A stretch of DNA of 64,000 nt from the NCBI GenBank assembly GCA_036924855.1, contig JBAGRP010000001.1:2790001-2854000 (forward strand). The letters run 5' to 3'. The translations under genes and the position numbers were made by a program. This document shows positions 27,058 to 38,023 of the stretch, one piece after another. The DNA is from Nitrobacteraceae bacterium AZCC 2146. Its GTDB lineage: Bacteria > Pseudomonadota > Alphaproteobacteria > Rhizobiales > Xanthobacteraceae. The first letter of the stretch is position 1. Every line of letters starts with the position of its first letter. The notes under the pieces were generated by a model. It was not told the DNA's origin and made no database searches. It was given only the letters and a program-made list of their open reading frames with translations.

Positions 27058-27357
27058 TTAGCGAACGACGACATCGGCAGGCGTGATCACCTCGATCTTC
27101 GGCGGCGCGGTGAGGCAGTTCACCACGATGCGGCCGAAGGCGCGCATGTGATCGCTCTTGCGATGCGGCTCCAGGGCTTCGGCATTTTCCCATTGCTCGA
27201 CGAACACCATCTTGGTCGGATCGGTCACGCTCTCATGCAGGTCATAGGCGATATTGCCGGCTTCCTTGCGGGTCTCCGCGATGCAGGCGGTGGCGCCGGC
27301 GATCAGTTCGGCCCGCGTCTCCGGCTTCACGGTCAGTGTGGCAACGACGTAAATCAA
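27058..27357 (-). CDS. antibiotic biosynthesis monooxygenase-like (ABM) domain protein, copy 2
   Basis: 99 residues and clearly a tandem duplicate of the neighbour. Both start MIYVVAT and share VKPE-x-R, CIA-x-T-x-KE, VE-x-W and H-x-KS-x-HM. The C-terminal third diverges (VNCLTAPPKIEVITPADVV). Both copies sit between ureC and ureE on the same strand. A quinone or small-aromatic monooxygenase role is only a family-level guess. Confidence 0.85.
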   Translation of the reverse strand: MIYVVATLTVKPETRAELIAGATACIAETRKEAGNIAYDLHESVTDPTKMVFVEQWENAEALEPHRKSDHMRAFGRIVVNCLTAPPKIEVITPADVVVR

Positions 27358-27464
27358 GGGAATCCTCCCGGTTTTCTTGTTGTGGCTGAGAATGCCGGGG
27401 CGGACATTAGAGGCTTATGACGCCGGGTTGAAGGGGGTGCTATTTCATCCTCTCGATCCACACC

Positions 27465-27609
27465 CGTCATTCCGGGGCACGTCGTTCGGCGAAGCCGGCG
27501 ACGTGAACCCGGAATCCCGGCATGGTGAAACGCCATCGCCCTTCAGTTCGAGATTCCGGGTTCGTCAGGCCGTCGCCGACGGCGTCGGCTCGACGCCCCG
27601 GAATGACGA
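27465..27609. repeat. palindromic intergenic repeat, GTCATTCCGGGG family (long form)
   Basis: Ends CGTCATTCCGGGG and CCCCGGAATGACG enclose inner stems (ACCCGGAATCCCGG, GATTCCGGGTTCG). It fills the gap between ureC and the ABM genes and shares its ends with 9130-9180. Confidence 0.75.
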
Positions 27610-27622
27610 GCAGGCCGCGCCT

Positions 27623-29335
<1,713 letters not shown>

Positions 29336-29533
29336 GAGATCAAGCCTTCCCAACGGTGGAAGATGAGGAGAGTGGATTCGAACACAGCGATGTCGCTACC
29401 GAAGACGGGAACGTCCCGATCGGCGCGAGGCTTGCGCTTTCGTTCATTGACGGGGTGACCTGCGACTTCCATAGCTTCGCGTATCCCAACGAGACGGCAC
29501 GCCGCGGCGGGATCTGGAACGGAGACCGATATC

Positions 29534-29863
29534 GTGAAGTGGAAGAACGTCTATCCATTCGCTGTGGCTTGCCTGATGTTCGCGCTGGCGCTCTGGCTAT
29601 ACATGACCCGTGTCATGTGGCTCGGATTTCCGGATGGCTTCATTGCCGAACTGGACGCCGCCGAGGCGGTTCTCGTCACCTGCTTCAACTGGTTCAGCCT
29701 CGCCATGGGCATCTGGTTCGTGGTCCTTGGCATCCGGTCGTTTCGCAACGATATCGGACGTTGGTCTCTGTACAGCGGTCTTCTGTTCGTCTCGGTCGCC
29801 CTGATATCGCTGGCCATCGATCGATACTTCCGCTCGTTCATGATGGACAGCGCCGGCGGCTAG
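29534..29863 (+). CDS. small polytopic membrane protein on the opposite strand between ureC and ureB
   Basis: 109 residues from a GTG at 29534 preceded by a GGAG-like sequence. Three hydrophobic helices (about 7-24, 45-68, 78-95) are consistent with a real small membrane protein: VYPFAVACLMFALALWLYM, CFNWFSLAMGIWFVVLGI and YSGLLFVSVALISLAI. It ends 4 bp before the ureB stop and is opposed to the urease genes. No family recognised; it could be a recent insertion into the operon. Confidence 0.6.
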   Translation: MKWKNVYPFAVACLMFALALWLYMTRVMWLGFPDGFIAELDAAEAVLVTCFNWFSLAMGIWFVVLGIRSFRNDIGRWSLYSGLLFVSVALISLAIDRYFRSFMMDSAGG

Positions 29864-29867
29864 GCGT

Positions 29868-30173
29868 TCACAGCTTCCCCATCACGTCGCCGCGAAAGCC
29901 ATAGACCTCGCGCTTGCCGGCGAGTTCGACGAGCTGCACATCGCGGGTCTGGCCGGGCTCGAAACGGACGGCGGTGCCGGCAGCGATATCGAGGCGCATG
30001 CCGCGGGCTTTCGCGCGGTCGAATTTCAGGCCGGGATTGGTCTCGAAGAAATGATAGTGCGAGCCGACCTGGATCGGGCGATCGCCGGAATTCGCCACCG
30101 TCAGCGTCACGGTCTTGCGGCCGGCATTGAGCTCGATCTCGCCGTCCTGGATGAAGAGTTCGCCGGGGATCAT
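29868..30173 (-). CDS. ureB: urease subunit beta
   Basis: 101 residues, the standard size. Motifs MIPGELF at the start, [14 protein letters not shown] in the middle and [19 protein letters not shown] toward the end are typical of UreB. It forms the (alpha-beta-gamma)3 urease with UreA and UreC. The DUF4375-like gene lies 13 bp upstream. ureC follows about 530 bp downstream because of the inserted opposite-strand ORF. Confidence 0.96.
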   Translation of the reverse strand: MIPGELFIQDGEIELNAGRKTVTLTVANSGDRPIQVGSHYHFFETNPGLKFDRAKARGMRLDIAAGTAVRFEPGQTRDVQLVELAGKREVYGFRGDVMGKL

Positions 30174-30186
30174 GGCAGCCTTTCCT

Positions 30187-30609
30187 TTAAAGATCTTCGT
30201 CTTCAGTCAGTTTCAGTTCATAGGCTACGACGGCTTTCATCAAGACGTCTTCTTGACCACCGAGGGCACGGTTCAAATCCCACAGCCTGTCGCCGAGGGG
30301 GCTGGACAGATTTGTCAGGGCCTCGTGCCCCAGATCGCGCCAGTTATCCTGGTCCGTCGGAAATTCGGCAATCGCCGCCTCGACGATCGGCGCCGCCGCG
30401 GGCGCGCCGACGATCCTGAGCGCTTCGGGAATCAATACGATGTCGGCGCGATTCCAGTTCGAGAACAACTGCGCAAAGCCCCCGTTGCCCCATTCCTGCT
30501 GAAAGTGCTCGACAAGCGCCAAGGCCTCCTCAGGCTGGCTCAGGTCGAAATCGGCCAGGTCCTTCCAGCTGCGCTTCGACGGGGCGTCGGCCATGACGGC
30601 TGTCTCCAT
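30187..30609 (-). CDS. DUF4375/DMP19-like protein between ureA and ureB
   Basis: 140 residues, acidic and soluble. The stretch [15 protein letters not shown] (about residues 50-65) resembles the NGGF-x-Q-x-F-x-N signature of DUF4375 (DMP19, described as a DNA mimic in Neisseria). The start overlaps the ureA stop (TGATG); an internal ATG at 30594 is the alternative. Co-translated with ureA and close to ureB, so it is a stable passenger of this urease operon. Function unknown. Confidence 0.75.
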   Translation of the reverse strand: METAVMADAPSKRSWKDLADFDLSQPEEALALVEHFQQEWGNGGFAQLFSNWNRADIVLIPEALRIVGAPAAAPIVEAAIAEFPTDQDNWRDLGHEALTNLSSPLGDRLWDLNRALGGQEDVLMKAVVAYELKLTEDEDL

Positions 30610-30911
30610 CACCGGATCGGCTCGTGAACGGTGACAAGTTTTGTCCCGTCGGGGAACGTGGCCTCGACCTGGATGTCGTGGATCATCTCGGCAATCCCGT
30701 CCATGCACTGGGCACGGGTGATGACCTCGGCGCCGGATTTCATCAGCTCGGCGACGGTGCGGCCGTCGCGGGCACCCTCGACGATGAAATCGGAAATGAT
30801 CGCGATCGCCTCGGGATGGTTGAGCTTGACGCCGCGCTCCAGCCGGCGGCGCGCCACGATGGCCGCCATCGAGATCAGCAGCTTGTCCTTTTCGCGGGGA
30901 GACAGATTCAT
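30609..30911 (-). CDS. ureA: urease subunit gamma
   Basis: 100 residues, standard length. [17 protein letters not shown] starts the protein, with [18 protein letters not shown] and [12 protein letters not shown] following; the end is [18 protein letters not shown]. It is the smallest structural subunit of urease. It follows ureD by 31 bp and is coupled to the next gene by TGATG. Confidence 0.97.
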   Translation of the reverse strand: MNLSPREKDKLLISMAAIVARRRLERGVKLNHPEAIAIISDFIVEGARDGRTVAELMKSGAEVITRAQCMDGIAEMIHDIQVEATFPDGTKLVTVHEPIR

Positions 30912-30942
30912 CAGCGCACTCTGGTTTGGTCGTTAGCGTATG

Positions 30943-31776
<834 letters not shown>

Positions 31777-31801
31777 GCGCTCCCCGGCTTTGAGCCCAGC
31801 G

Positions 31802-32497
31802 TTACAGCGCCATCTGGCGGCTGATCTCGCTGGGATCGAGCGTGCTGCGGTCGCAGGCGAATTTCACGGCGCCGCGATCCATTACGGCAAAATTGTCGCC
31901 GAGCTCGCAGGCAAAGTCGAGATATTGTTCGACCAGCACGATGGAGATGGTGCCGAGGCTGCGCAGATAGGAAATGGCGCGGCCGATGTCCTTGATGATC
32001 GAGGGCTGGATGCCTTCGGTGGGCTCGTCGAGCAGCAACAGCTTGGGCCGCATCACCAGCGCGCGGCCGATGGCGAGTTGCTGCTGCTGGCCGCCGGAGA
32101 GATCGCCGCCGCGGCGGCCGAGCATCGAGTTCAGCACCGGAAACAGCGAGAACACGTCGTCGGGAATGTTGCGGTCATTTCGCTTCAGCGGCGCGTAGCC
32201 GGTCTTGAGGTTCTCTTCCACCGTGAGCAGCGGAAAGATCTCGCGGCCCTGCGGCACGAAGGAGATGCCGCGCCGGGCCCGCTCATAAGGCTTCAGCGTC
32301 GAGATGTCGGTACCGTCGAAAGTGATGGAGCCTGACGAAATCGCCTGCTGACCCACCAGGGCGCGCAGCAGGCTGGTCTTGCCGACGCCATTGCGGCCGA
32401 GCACACAGGTGACCTTGCCGGGCTCCGCGGTCACCGTGACGCCGCGCAGCGCCTGCGCGGCGCCGTAATAGAGGCTGATGTTGTCGACCTTCAGCAT
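31802..32497 (-). CDS. urtE: urea ABC transporter ATP-binding subunit UrtE
   Basis: 231-residue ABC ATPase of the branched-chain amino acid (LivF-like) class. Walker A GRNGVGKTSLL, signature LSGGQQQQLAIGRAL and Walker B LLLLDEPTEGIQPS are intact. Position between urtD and ureD identifies it as the urea importer subunit. A 159-bp gap with an inverted repeat pair separates it from urtD. Confidence 0.94.
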   Translation of the reverse strand: MLKVDNISLYYGAAQALRGVTVTAEPGKVTCVLGRNGVGKTSLLRALVGQQAISSGSITFDGTDISTLKPYERARRGISFVPQGREIFPLLTVEENLKTGYAPLKRNDRNIPDDVFSLFPVLNSMLGRRGGDLSGGQQQQLAIGRALVMRPKLLLLDEPTEGIQPSIIKDIGRAISYLRSLGTISIVLVEQYLDFACELGDNFAVMDRGAVKFACDRSTLDPSEISRQMAL

Positions 32498-32510
32498 CGT
32501 CTGTCTTTCC

Positions 32511-32653
32511 GTTCACGTCGTCCTTCGAGACGGTCCTTCGGACCTCCTCAGGATGACGTGAACTCGTCCGCCCTGAGGCAATCAATCATTCTGCAATCCC
32601 ATGAAGCCGTCATCCTGAGGAGCGGCCACTTGGCTGCGTCTCGAAGGATGGCC
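32511..32653. repeat. inverted repeat pair, CATCCTGAGGAG/TCGAAGGATG family
   Basis: Two arms at 32511-32563 and 32608-32653 carry TCCTTCGAGAC and CCTCAGGATGACG in opposite orders. Together they fill the urtD-urtE gap. A related element is at 56484-56608. Likely a mobile-type intergenic palindrome transcribed within the operon. Confidence 0.65.
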
Positions 32654-32656
32654 ACA

Positions 32657-33490
32657 TCACCTACCCAAATACACTTCGACCACGCGGTCGTTGGTCGAGA
32701 CCTGATCGATGGTGCCCTCTGCCAGCACAGTGCCTTCGTGCAGGCAGGTCACCTTGACGCCGAGTTCGCGGACGAAGGTCATGTCGTGCTCGACCACCAC
32801 CACGGTCTTGTGGTCTCGATTGATCTCTTTCAAGAGCTCGGCGGTCTGGTGGGTCTCGACGTCGGTCATCCCCGCCACTGGCTCGTCCACCAGCAGCAGC
32901 TTCGGATCCTGCGCCAGCAGCATGCCGATCTCCAGCCACTGTTTCTGGCCGTGCGACAGGTTGCCGGCAAGGCGGTCGCGGGAGTCGGTCAGGCGGATGG
33001 TTTCCAGCACGCGATCGATGCGCTCGCTTTCGTCCTTGCTCCGGCGCCAGAACAGCGTGCCGCGGACGCGGTGATCGACGTTCAGCGCCAGCAGCAGGTT
33101 GTCCTCGATGGTTTGGCTCTCGAACACCGTCGGCTTCTGGAATTTGCGGCCGATGCCGAGCTCGGCGATCCTGGTCTCGTCGAGCTGGGTCAGATCCACC
33201 GAGCCGTCGAAATACACGTCGCCCTCGTCCGGCTTGGTCTTGCCGGTGATGATATCCATCATCGTCGTCTTGCCGGCGCCGTTGGGGCCGATGATGGCGC
33301 GCATCTCGCCCGCCGCCAGCACCAGCGACAGGTTGTTGATGGCGTGGAAACCGTCAAAAGAGACGTGCACACCATCGAGATATAGCAGCGCGGAGGTGAT
33401 GCGCTTCTGCCGGGCCTCGGCTTCGCGCGCGGCGGCCTGGGCGTCGATGACGGCAGGCGCGTGGGCGACAGGCATTTCGGTGACACTCAT
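32657..33490 (-). CDS. urtD: urea ABC transporter ATP-binding subunit UrtD
   Basis: 277-residue LivG-like ATPase. Walker A GPNGAGKTT, the GRKFQKPTVFE Q-loop region, signature LSHGQKQWLEIGML and Walker B LLLVDEPVAGM are present. LSHGQ in place of LSGGQ is usual in UrtD. The N terminus carries about 35 extra Ala-rich residues before the fold. The ATG at 33490 lies 4 bp after the urtC stop. Confidence 0.94.
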   Translation of the reverse strand: MSVTEMPVAHAPAVIDAQAAAREAEARQKRITSALLYLDGVHVSFDGFHAINNLSLVLAAGEMRAIIGPNGAGKTTMMDIITGKTKPDEGDVYFDGSVDLTQLDETRIAELGIGRKFQKPTVFESQTIEDNLLLALNVDHRVRGTLFWRRSKDESERIDRVLETIRLTDSRDRLAGNLSHGQKQWLEIGMLLAQDPKLLLVDEPVAGMTDVETHQTAELLKEINRDHKTVVVVEHDMTFVRELGVKVTCLHEGTVLAEGTIDQVSTNDRVVEVYLGR

Positions 33491-33494
33491 GCGC

Positions 33495-34664
33495 CTACTC
33501 CGCCATGTGGGGCTTGGTGACGCCGTCTTCTTCCGCCGCACTCTCGGCATTGGCCGAAATACGCTGCGCCTTCCACGGCTCCCACCAGGCGTTGAAGGTG
33601 CCGATGATGCCCTTCGGCAGCAACAGCGTGACGAGGATAAACAGCGCGCCCAGCATGAACAGCCAGTACGGCGCCAGGGCACCTGACGTGAATACGGTCT
33701 TGGCGTAGTTCACGACGACAGCGCCGAGCGCCGCGCCGATCAGCGTACCGCGGCCGCCGACCGCGACCCAGATCACCGCCTCGATGGAATTGGCGGGGGC
33801 GAATTCGCCGGGATTGATGATGCCGACCTGCGGCACGTAAAGCGCGCCGGCGACGCCGGCCATGCAGGCCGACAGCGTGAACACGAACAGCTTGTAGGAT
33901 TCGACGCGGTAGCCCAGGAATCTTGTGCGGGATTCAGCATCGCGGATCGCGATCAGCACCTTGCCGAGTTTCGAGGTCACCACCGCGCGGCAGACCAGGA
34001 AGCCGAGAATCAGCGCCAGACAGCTCAACGCAAACAGCGCGGCACGGGTGCCCTCGGCCTGGACGTTGAAGCCGAGGATGTCCTTGAAGTCGGTCAGGCC
34101 GTTGTTGCCGCCGAAGCCAAAGTCGTTGCGGAAGAAAGCCAGCAGCAGCGCGTAGGTCATCGCCTGGGTGATGATCGAAAGGTACACGCCGCTGACGCGG
34201 GAGCGGAAGGTGAGCCAGCCGAAGCCGAAGGCGAGCAGGCCCGGCGCAATCAGCACCATGGCGGCGGCGAACCAGAACATGTCGAAGCCGTGCCAGTACC
34301 ACGGCAGTGCCTTGTAGTTCAGGAACACCATGAAATCCGGCAGGATCGGATTGCCGTAGACGCCGCGGGAGCCGATCTGCCGCATCAGATACATGCCCAT
34401 GGCGTAGCCGCCGAGCGCGAAGAAGGCGCCGTGGCCGAGCGAGAGGATGCCGCAATAGCCCCAGATCAGGTCGATCGACAGCGCCAGGATGGCGTAGCAG
34501 ACATATTTGCCGAACAGCGCCATCAGATAGGTCGGCACCTGGAACATCGAGTCCGCCGGCAGCAGCAGGTTCGACAGCGGGATCAGCACGCCGACCGCGG
34601 CGACGATCAGCAGGAAGATGCTGGCACTGCGATCCAGCGAGCGGGTGAGGATGTGCGGAGTCAT
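33495..34664 (-). CDS. urtC: urea ABC transporter permease UrtC
   Basis: 389-residue LivM-like permease with about ten membrane helices. Blocks YAILALSIDLIWGYCGILSLGHGAF (about 57-81, split here) and AVGGRGTLIGAALGA follow the family pattern. It ends in a charged cytoplasmic tail and is followed at once by urtD. The gap to urtB contains a palindromic repeat. Confidence 0.94.
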   Translation of the reverse strand: MTPHILTRSLDRSASIFLLIVAAVGVLIPLSNLLLPADSMFQVPTYLMALFGKYVCYAILALSIDLIWGYCGILSLGHGAFFALGGYAMGMYLMRQIGSRGVYGNPILPDFMVFLNYKALPWYWHGFDMFWFAAAMVLIAPGLLAFGFGWLTFRSRVSGVYLSIITQAMTYALLLAFFRNDFGFGGNNGLTDFKDILGFNVQAEGTRAALFALSCLALILGFLVCRAVVTSKLGKVLIAIRDAESRTRFLGYRVESYKLFVFTLSACMAGVAGALYVPQVGIINPGEFAPANSIEAVIWVAVGGRGTLIGAALGAVVVNYAKTVFTSGALAPYWLFMLGALFILVTLLLPKGIIGTFNAWWEPWKAQRISANAESAAEEDGVTKPHMAE

Positions 34665-34687
34665 GGGACGATCTCCGCATTTGCTCC

Positions 34688-34799
34688 GTCATTGCGAGCC
34701 TTGACGAAATTGGCAAAGCCAATTTCGTTTGGGCGAAGCAATCCAGGGGCCACGAGCAAAGACTGGATTGCTTCGTCGCAAGGGCTCCTCGCAATGACG
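34688..34799. repeat. palindromic intergenic repeat, GTCATTGCGAG family (urtB-urtC gap)
   Basis: Ends GTCATTGCGAG and CTCGCAATGAC. Inner arms are GAAGCAATCCAG and CTGGATTGCTTC. An extra tip hairpin, GAAATTGGC-AAA-GCCAATTTC, lies at 34706-34726. It occupies nearly the whole intergenic gap and would fold in the urt transcript. Confidence 0.85.
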
Positions 34800-34827
34800 A
34801 CCGAGAGACTCATCTGTGAACGGATCA

Positions 34828-36438
34828 TCATGCTTCGATCGCCCTGCCCTTGAGTGCGAACAGGCCGCGCGGCCGCTTCTGGATGAACAGAATGATCAGC
34901 ACCAGGATAGCGATCTTGCCGAGCACGGCGCCGGCCACCGGCTCCAGGAACTTGTTGGCGATGCCGAGCGTGAAGGCGCCGACCAAAGTGCCCCACAGAT
35001 TGCCGACGCCGCCGAACACCACGACCATGAAGCTGTCGATGATGTAGCTCTGGCCGAGGTTGGGACTGACATTGTCGATCTGCGACAGCGCCACGCCGGC
35101 AATGCCGGCGATGCCGGAGCCAAGACCGAAGGTCAGCGCATCGACGCGCGAGGTGGCGATGCCCATCGACGCCGCCATCTTGCGGTTCTGCGTCACCGCG
35201 CGCATTTCCAGCCCGATACTGCTGTAGCGCAGCATCGCCAGCAGGATCGCGAACACCGCCAGCGTGAAGCACAGGATCCAGAGCCGGTTATAGGTGATGG
35301 TGATCTGGCCGAGATCGAACGCGCCGGACATCCAGGAGGGATTGCCGACCTCGCGGTTGGTCGGGCCGAACATGGTGCGGACCGCCTGCTGCAACACCAG
35401 CGACAGGCCCCAGGTCGCCAGCAGGGTTTCCAGTGGGCGGCCGTAGAGGAAGCGAATGATGGTGCGCTCGATCACGATGCCGATCAGGCCGGCGATGATA
35501 AAGGCCAGCGGCACCGCGATCAGCAGCGAATAATCGAACAGAGCGGGATAGCTGGTGCGGATGATCTCCTGCACCACGAAGGTGACGTAAGCGCCGATCA
35601 TCACCATCTCGCCATGGGCCATGTTGATGACGCCCATCACGCCGAAGGTGATGGCGAGGCCGATGGCGGCGAGCAGTAGCACGGAGCCGAGCGACAGGCC
35701 GTACCAGGCGTTCTGCGCGATCGACCACAATGTCTGACGGCTCTGGATCGCCGTGGTGGCGCTGGCTGCGCTGCGCGCAACCGCGATCGGCTGGTCGCCG
35801 CTCAGCCCGGTCAGCAATGCGAGGGCTTCCTGGTCGCCGCGCGCCTTGATGACGGCGATGGATTCGATTTTTTCGGCCTCGGTGGCGTCCTCCTTGAACA
35901 GCAGGATCGCCGCGCGGGCTTCGGTGAAAGCAAGCTTGGCGGCCTTGTTGGTTTCCTTTTCCAGGGCGGAATCGACCACCGGCAGCATCGCAGCGTCGTG
36001 GGTCTTGAAGACGGACTGCGCGGCCTGGATCCGCTTGGCGGGATCCGGCGACATCAGGGTCAAGCCGCCGAGTGCGGCATCGATGGTGCGGCGCAGGCGG
36101 TTGTTGAGGCGCACCGCGACAGCGCTGTCGGGCACGCTGGCGACCGGCTCGCCTGTGGCGGCGTCGATGCTCTTGCCGTCTCCTTGCGTGAGATAGACTT
36201 TCTTGCTGTCGGGATCGGCCATCAGGCGGCCTTCCTGCAGCGCGCTGATGATCGCGAAGGCTTGCGGATTGCCCGACGTGGCGATCACGCCGACGGCTTC
36301 GTCGGTATCGGAAAAATCATCGTTGGCGAATTTGGCGACGGCGTCCTCGAAGGGACCCGCCAGCGCCGGAATGGCGGAAGCGGCGATCAGCAGAACCGCG
36401 AATGCAAGCGCGCGAAAACGTTCAAAGACATGGACCAC
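34828..36438 (-). CDS. urtB: urea ABC transporter permease UrtB
   Basis: 536-residue LivH-like permease with the long N-terminal periplasmic extension typical of UrtB. A signal-like segment (AFAVLLIAASAIPALAG) precedes about 220 residues of helical repeats (EARAAILLFKEDATEAEKIE). Then come about eight membrane helices with AITFGVMGVINMAHGEMVMIGAY and GGVGNLWGTLVGAF. The GTG at 36438, with GGGG upstream, gives a start at the signal segment; the ATG at 36549 would run back through a terminator and repeat and is unlikely. Confidence 0.92.
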   Translation of the reverse strand: MVHVFERFRALAFAVLLIAASAIPALAGPFEDAVAKFANDDFSDTDEAVGVIATSGNPQAFAIISALQEGRLMADPDSKKVYLTQGDGKSIDAATGEPVASVPDSAVAVRLNNRLRRTIDAALGGLTLMSPDPAKRIQAAQSVFKTHDAAMLPVVDSALEKETNKAAKLAFTEARAAILLFKEDATEAEKIESIAVIKARGDQEALALLTGLSGDQPIAVARSAASATTAIQSRQTLWSIAQNAWYGLSLGSVLLLAAIGLAITFGVMGVINMAHGEMVMIGAYVTFVVQEIIRTSYPALFDYSLLIAVPLAFIIAGLIGIVIERTIIRFLYGRPLETLLATWGLSLVLQQAVRTMFGPTNREVGNPSWMSGAFDLGQITITYNRLWILCFTLAVFAILLAMLRYSSIGLEMRAVTQNRKMAASMGIATSRVDALTFGLGSGIAGIAGVALSQIDNVSPNLGQSYIIDSFMVVVFGGVGNLWGTLVGAFTLGIANKFLEPVAGAVLGKIAILVLIILFIQKRPRGLFALKGRAIEA

Positions 36439-36457
36439 TGGAAAACCCCGGCAGAGG

Positions 36458-36491
36458 AAAAAAGAGAAGGCGGCGACAATGCCGCCTTCTC
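36458..36491 (-). terminator. intrinsic terminator between urtA and urtB
   Basis: On the minus strand a perfect 11-bp stem, GAGAAGGCGGC with a 6-nt loop, runs directly into TTTTTT. It stands after urtA and about 20 bp before urtB. It would let most transcripts end after urtA, a usual way to make the binding protein in excess of the membrane parts. Confidence 0.9.
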
Positions 36492-36518
36492 CAGTTTTGG
36501 GAGTCTCAAGAGAGAACG

Positions 36519-36590
36519 TGAGCGAAGCAATCCAGAAGGCCACAAGCAAAGACTGGATTGCTTCGTCGCAAATACTCCTCGCAATGACGT
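36519..36590. repeat. half-copy of the GTCATTGCGAG repeat family
   Basis: Contains GCGAAGCAATCCAG, ACTGGATTGCTTCGTCGCAA and CTCCTCGCAATGACG but lacks the left GTCATTGCGAG end. It lies in the urtA-urtB gap beside the terminator. Confidence 0.75.
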
Positions 36591-36614
36591 TATACTCAGA
36601 GCGTCAAAACGAGA

Positions 36615-37938
36615 TCAGGAACCCTGACCGCCGCACTTGTTGGTCTTGGTGTTGTAGTTGCCGCACTTCTTGCCGACCCAGTCGCCGATCAGGTCCTTGG
36701 AGCCCTCGAGCTCCTTCGACCATGCATCGCCGGCGACGAGGCCCGGGGTCTTCCAGACCACGTCAAACTGGCCGTTGGCTTTGATTTCGCCAATGAACAC
36801 CGGCTTGGTGATGTGGTGGTTCGGCAGCATCTTTGAGGTGCCGCCGGTCAGATTGGCAGCTTCGGTGCCGGGCAGTGCATCGATCACCTTGTCGGCTTCG
36901 ATGGACTTCGCCTTCTCGACCGCCTTCACCCACATGTTGAAGCCGATATAGGTGGCTTCCATCGGGTCGTTGGTCACGCGCTTCGGGTTCTTGGTGAAGG
37001 CCTGCCATTCCTTGATGAACTTGTCGTTGGCAGGAGTCTTGATCGACTGGAAGTAGTTCCAGGCGGCGAGATGGCCGAGCAGCGGCTTGGTATCGATGCC
37101 GGCGAGTTCTTCCTCACCCACCGAGAACGCCACCACCGGAATGTCGGTGGCCTTGACGCCCTGGTTGCCGAGTTCCTTGTAGAACGGCACGTTGGCGTCG
37201 CCATTGATGGTGGAGACCACCGCGGTCTTCTTGCCGGCCGAGCCGAACTTCTTGATATCGGCCACGATCGTCTGCCAGTCCGAATGACCGAACGGGGTGT
37301 AGTTGATCATGATGTCTTCCTGCTTGACGCCCTTCGACTTCAAGTAGGCTTCCAGCACCTTGTTGGTGGTGCGCGGATAGACGTAGTCGGTGCCGGCCAG
37401 CACCCAGCGCTTCACCTTCTCGTCCTTCATCAGATAGTCGACGGCCGGGATCGCCTGCTGGTTCGGGGCGGCGCGCGGTGTAGAACACGTTGCGCTCGCT
37501 CTCCTCGCCCTCGTACTGCACGGGGTAGAACAGGATCGAGTTCAGTTCCTTGAATACCGGGAGCACCGACTTGCGGGACACCGAGGTCCAGCAGCCGAAC
37601 ACCACCGAGACCTTGTCCTTGGTGATCAGCTCGCGCGCCTTTTCGGCGAACAGCGGCCAGTTCGAGGCGGGGTCGACAACCACGGCTTCGAGCTTCTTGC
37701 CAAGCACGCCGCCCTTCTTGTTCTGCTCATCGATCATGAACAGCACGGTGTCCTTCAGCGTGGTTTCCGAGATCGCCATGGTGCCCGACAACGAATGCAG
37801 GACGCCGACCTTGATGGTGCCTTCCGCCGCCTTCGCCGATGAAAATGCCGAAAGCCCCAAAACCAGGCCCGCAGTCGCGGCCATCCAGCTGCGCCGGGTC
37901 ATCGGTTTGGCTATGGCGTGAGTCAAATTACTGATCAT
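36615..37938 (-). pseudogene. urtA: urea-binding protein UrtA, interrupted by a frameshift
   Basis: Two overlapping frames together spell a full urea-binding protein of about 440 residues. The N-terminal part, from ATG 37938, has a signal peptide, [15 protein letters not shown] and [17 protein letters not shown], up to ERNVFYT. The C-terminal part resumes with [21 protein letters not shown] and ends NKCGGQGS. The break is near 37468-37478, where one extra base in a GC-rich run turns an expected TGAAPNQQA into TARRPEPA. Either the gene is inactivated in this strain or the assembly has a one-base error. It is the first gene after the sigma-54 promoter. Confidence 0.88.
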
Positions 37939-38008
37939 GTGCGGTCTCTCCCTGACGCAGACGTAAAATTACGCGGAACGGCCCCACGGCCGGCGCATTA
38001 AGGGAATC

Positions 38009-38023
38009 GCAAGAAGTGTGCCA
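38009..38023 (-). promoter_or_regulatory. sigma-54 (RpoN) promoter for the urt/ure cluster
   Basis: Reading leftward: TGGCAC (38023-38018), 5 bp, TTGC (38012-38009), the -24/-12 consensus with correct spacing. The urtA start is about 70 bp downstream. This places urea uptake and hydrolysis under nitrogen control. Half-sites TGCAC and GTGCA occur further up (about 38129-38156) but not at NtrC spacing. Confidence 0.75.

Noticed and set aside
37440..37490. Programmed frameshift in urtA
   Set aside because: The junction is a GC-rich run without a slippery heptamer and downstream structure, and UrtA is not known to use frameshifting; mutation or sequencing error is simpler.
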